A DNA stretch of 62,391 bases from Candidatus Accumulibacter proximus (lineage in GTDB: Bacteria; Pseudomonadota; Gammaproteobacteria; Burkholderiales; Rhodocyclaceae): positions 1-62,391 of the forward strand of contig JADJMH010000028.1 in the NCBI GenBank assembly GCA_016709675.1, written 5' to 3'. This document shows positions 60,139 to 62,391 of this stretch, piece by piece (the first letter of the stretch is position 1; every line of letters starts with the position of its first letter). The position numbers and the translations under genes were made by a program. Under the pieces are notes generated by a model. That model did not search any database. It was not told where the DNA came from and saw only the letters and a list, made by a program, of their open reading frames with translations.

Positions 60139-60254
60139 GCCTGGCGGTGACCTACTTTCACACATGAAGTATGCACTATCATCGGCGTACCTTCGTTTCA
60201 CGGTCCTGTTCGGGATGGGAAGGGGTGGGTCCAAAGGGCTATGGCCGCCAAGCA
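60139..60254 (-). rRNA. 5S ribosomal RNA
   Basis: About 116 bases on the minus strand. The ends pair (GCTTGGCGG with CCGCCAGGC). CCCGAACAGGACCGTGAAAC and GTGTGAAAGTAGG are the expected 5S internal segments. Ends are approximate by a few bases. Confidence 0.93.
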
Positions 60255-60345
60255 TAACGGGTTCGCACGACGCTGTTGGCGCGGTGCGCAAAATTGGAAG
60301 AAGGGGTTGCGATGCATTTTTTCTGAGTTGCTGCTTAAGGTTATA

Positions 60346-62391
<2,046 letters not shown>

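Overview
The window looks like a chromosome segment of a betaproteobacterium of the order Rhodocyclales, most like Candidatus Accumulibacter or a close relative. That placement is inferred from gene content and order (mlaFEDACB-ABC-bolA-murA in one block, kdsD-kdsC-lptC-lptA, FNR-type control of ubiUVT, two phasins, an MSHA-like pilus block, high GC). No marker was searched against a database. One rRNA operon lies at the right edge (5S complete, 23S cut by the window end, both minus strand), and one tRNA-Val lies at 29.5 kb.

Layout. 1-1200: scarred DNA with an unidentified truncated reading frame, an ISAzo13-family transposase remnant and a decayed CopG/BrnA-type antitoxin. 1.2-4.6 kb: ubiU-ubiV-ubiT, for O2-independent ubiquinone hydroxylation, behind a well-formed FNR-type promoter, then a DMT-family permease. 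4.65-7.2 kb: a complete but dead potABCD-type polyamine ABC operon carrying several internal deletions and frameshifts. 7.4-11.7 kb: a zinc alcohol dehydrogenase, then an envelope block (DUF1302 outer-membrane protein, LolD/MacB-type ATPase, divergent LolA-like protein). 12.1-16.5 kb: an HDOD-GAF-histidine kinase and a REC-PAS-GGDEF-EAL response regulator, 2 bp apart. 16.7-24.8 kb: housekeeping genes (tpx, an IclR regulator, a YkgJ-type protein, uppP, a YqiA-type esterase, an RNB exonuclease, TonB, aroE, mtgA, a LapA-type protein). 24.8-29.2 kb: rhlE, and a circularly permuted ATP-grasp / alpha-E pair.

30.2-37.3 kb is the minus-strand mla-ABC-bolA-murA block for outer-membrane lipid asymmetry and peptidoglycan precursor synthesis. 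37.4-54.5 kb is an MSHA-like type IV pilus locus: a sigma-54 response regulator, ExeA/MshM-SPOR ATPase, MshL secretin, MshN, MshE ATPase, MshG, PilM/N-, PilO- and MshK-like genes, two minor pilin-like genes, a catalytically gutted class III cyclase, a membrane histidine kinase, and a pilin with its own sigma-54 promoter. Kinase, sigma-54 activator and sigma-54 pilin promoter all sit in the same locus, so it plausibly carries its own control circuit. The locus ATPase has an N-terminal domain of the kind that binds c-di-GMP.

54.6-57.4 kb: kdsD-kdsC-lptC-lptA (Kdo synthesis and LPS transport), without the lptB-rpoN that usually follow. 57.8-59.1 kb: two phasin genes for polyhydroxyalkanoate granules, the first behind a near-consensus promoter flanked by palindromes. 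Then a MoaB/CinA-type protein and the rRNA genes. No CRISPR array, prophage or intact insertion sequence is visible. The recurring theme is gene erosion by internal deletion (transposase, potABCD, cyclase) next to intact core operons.
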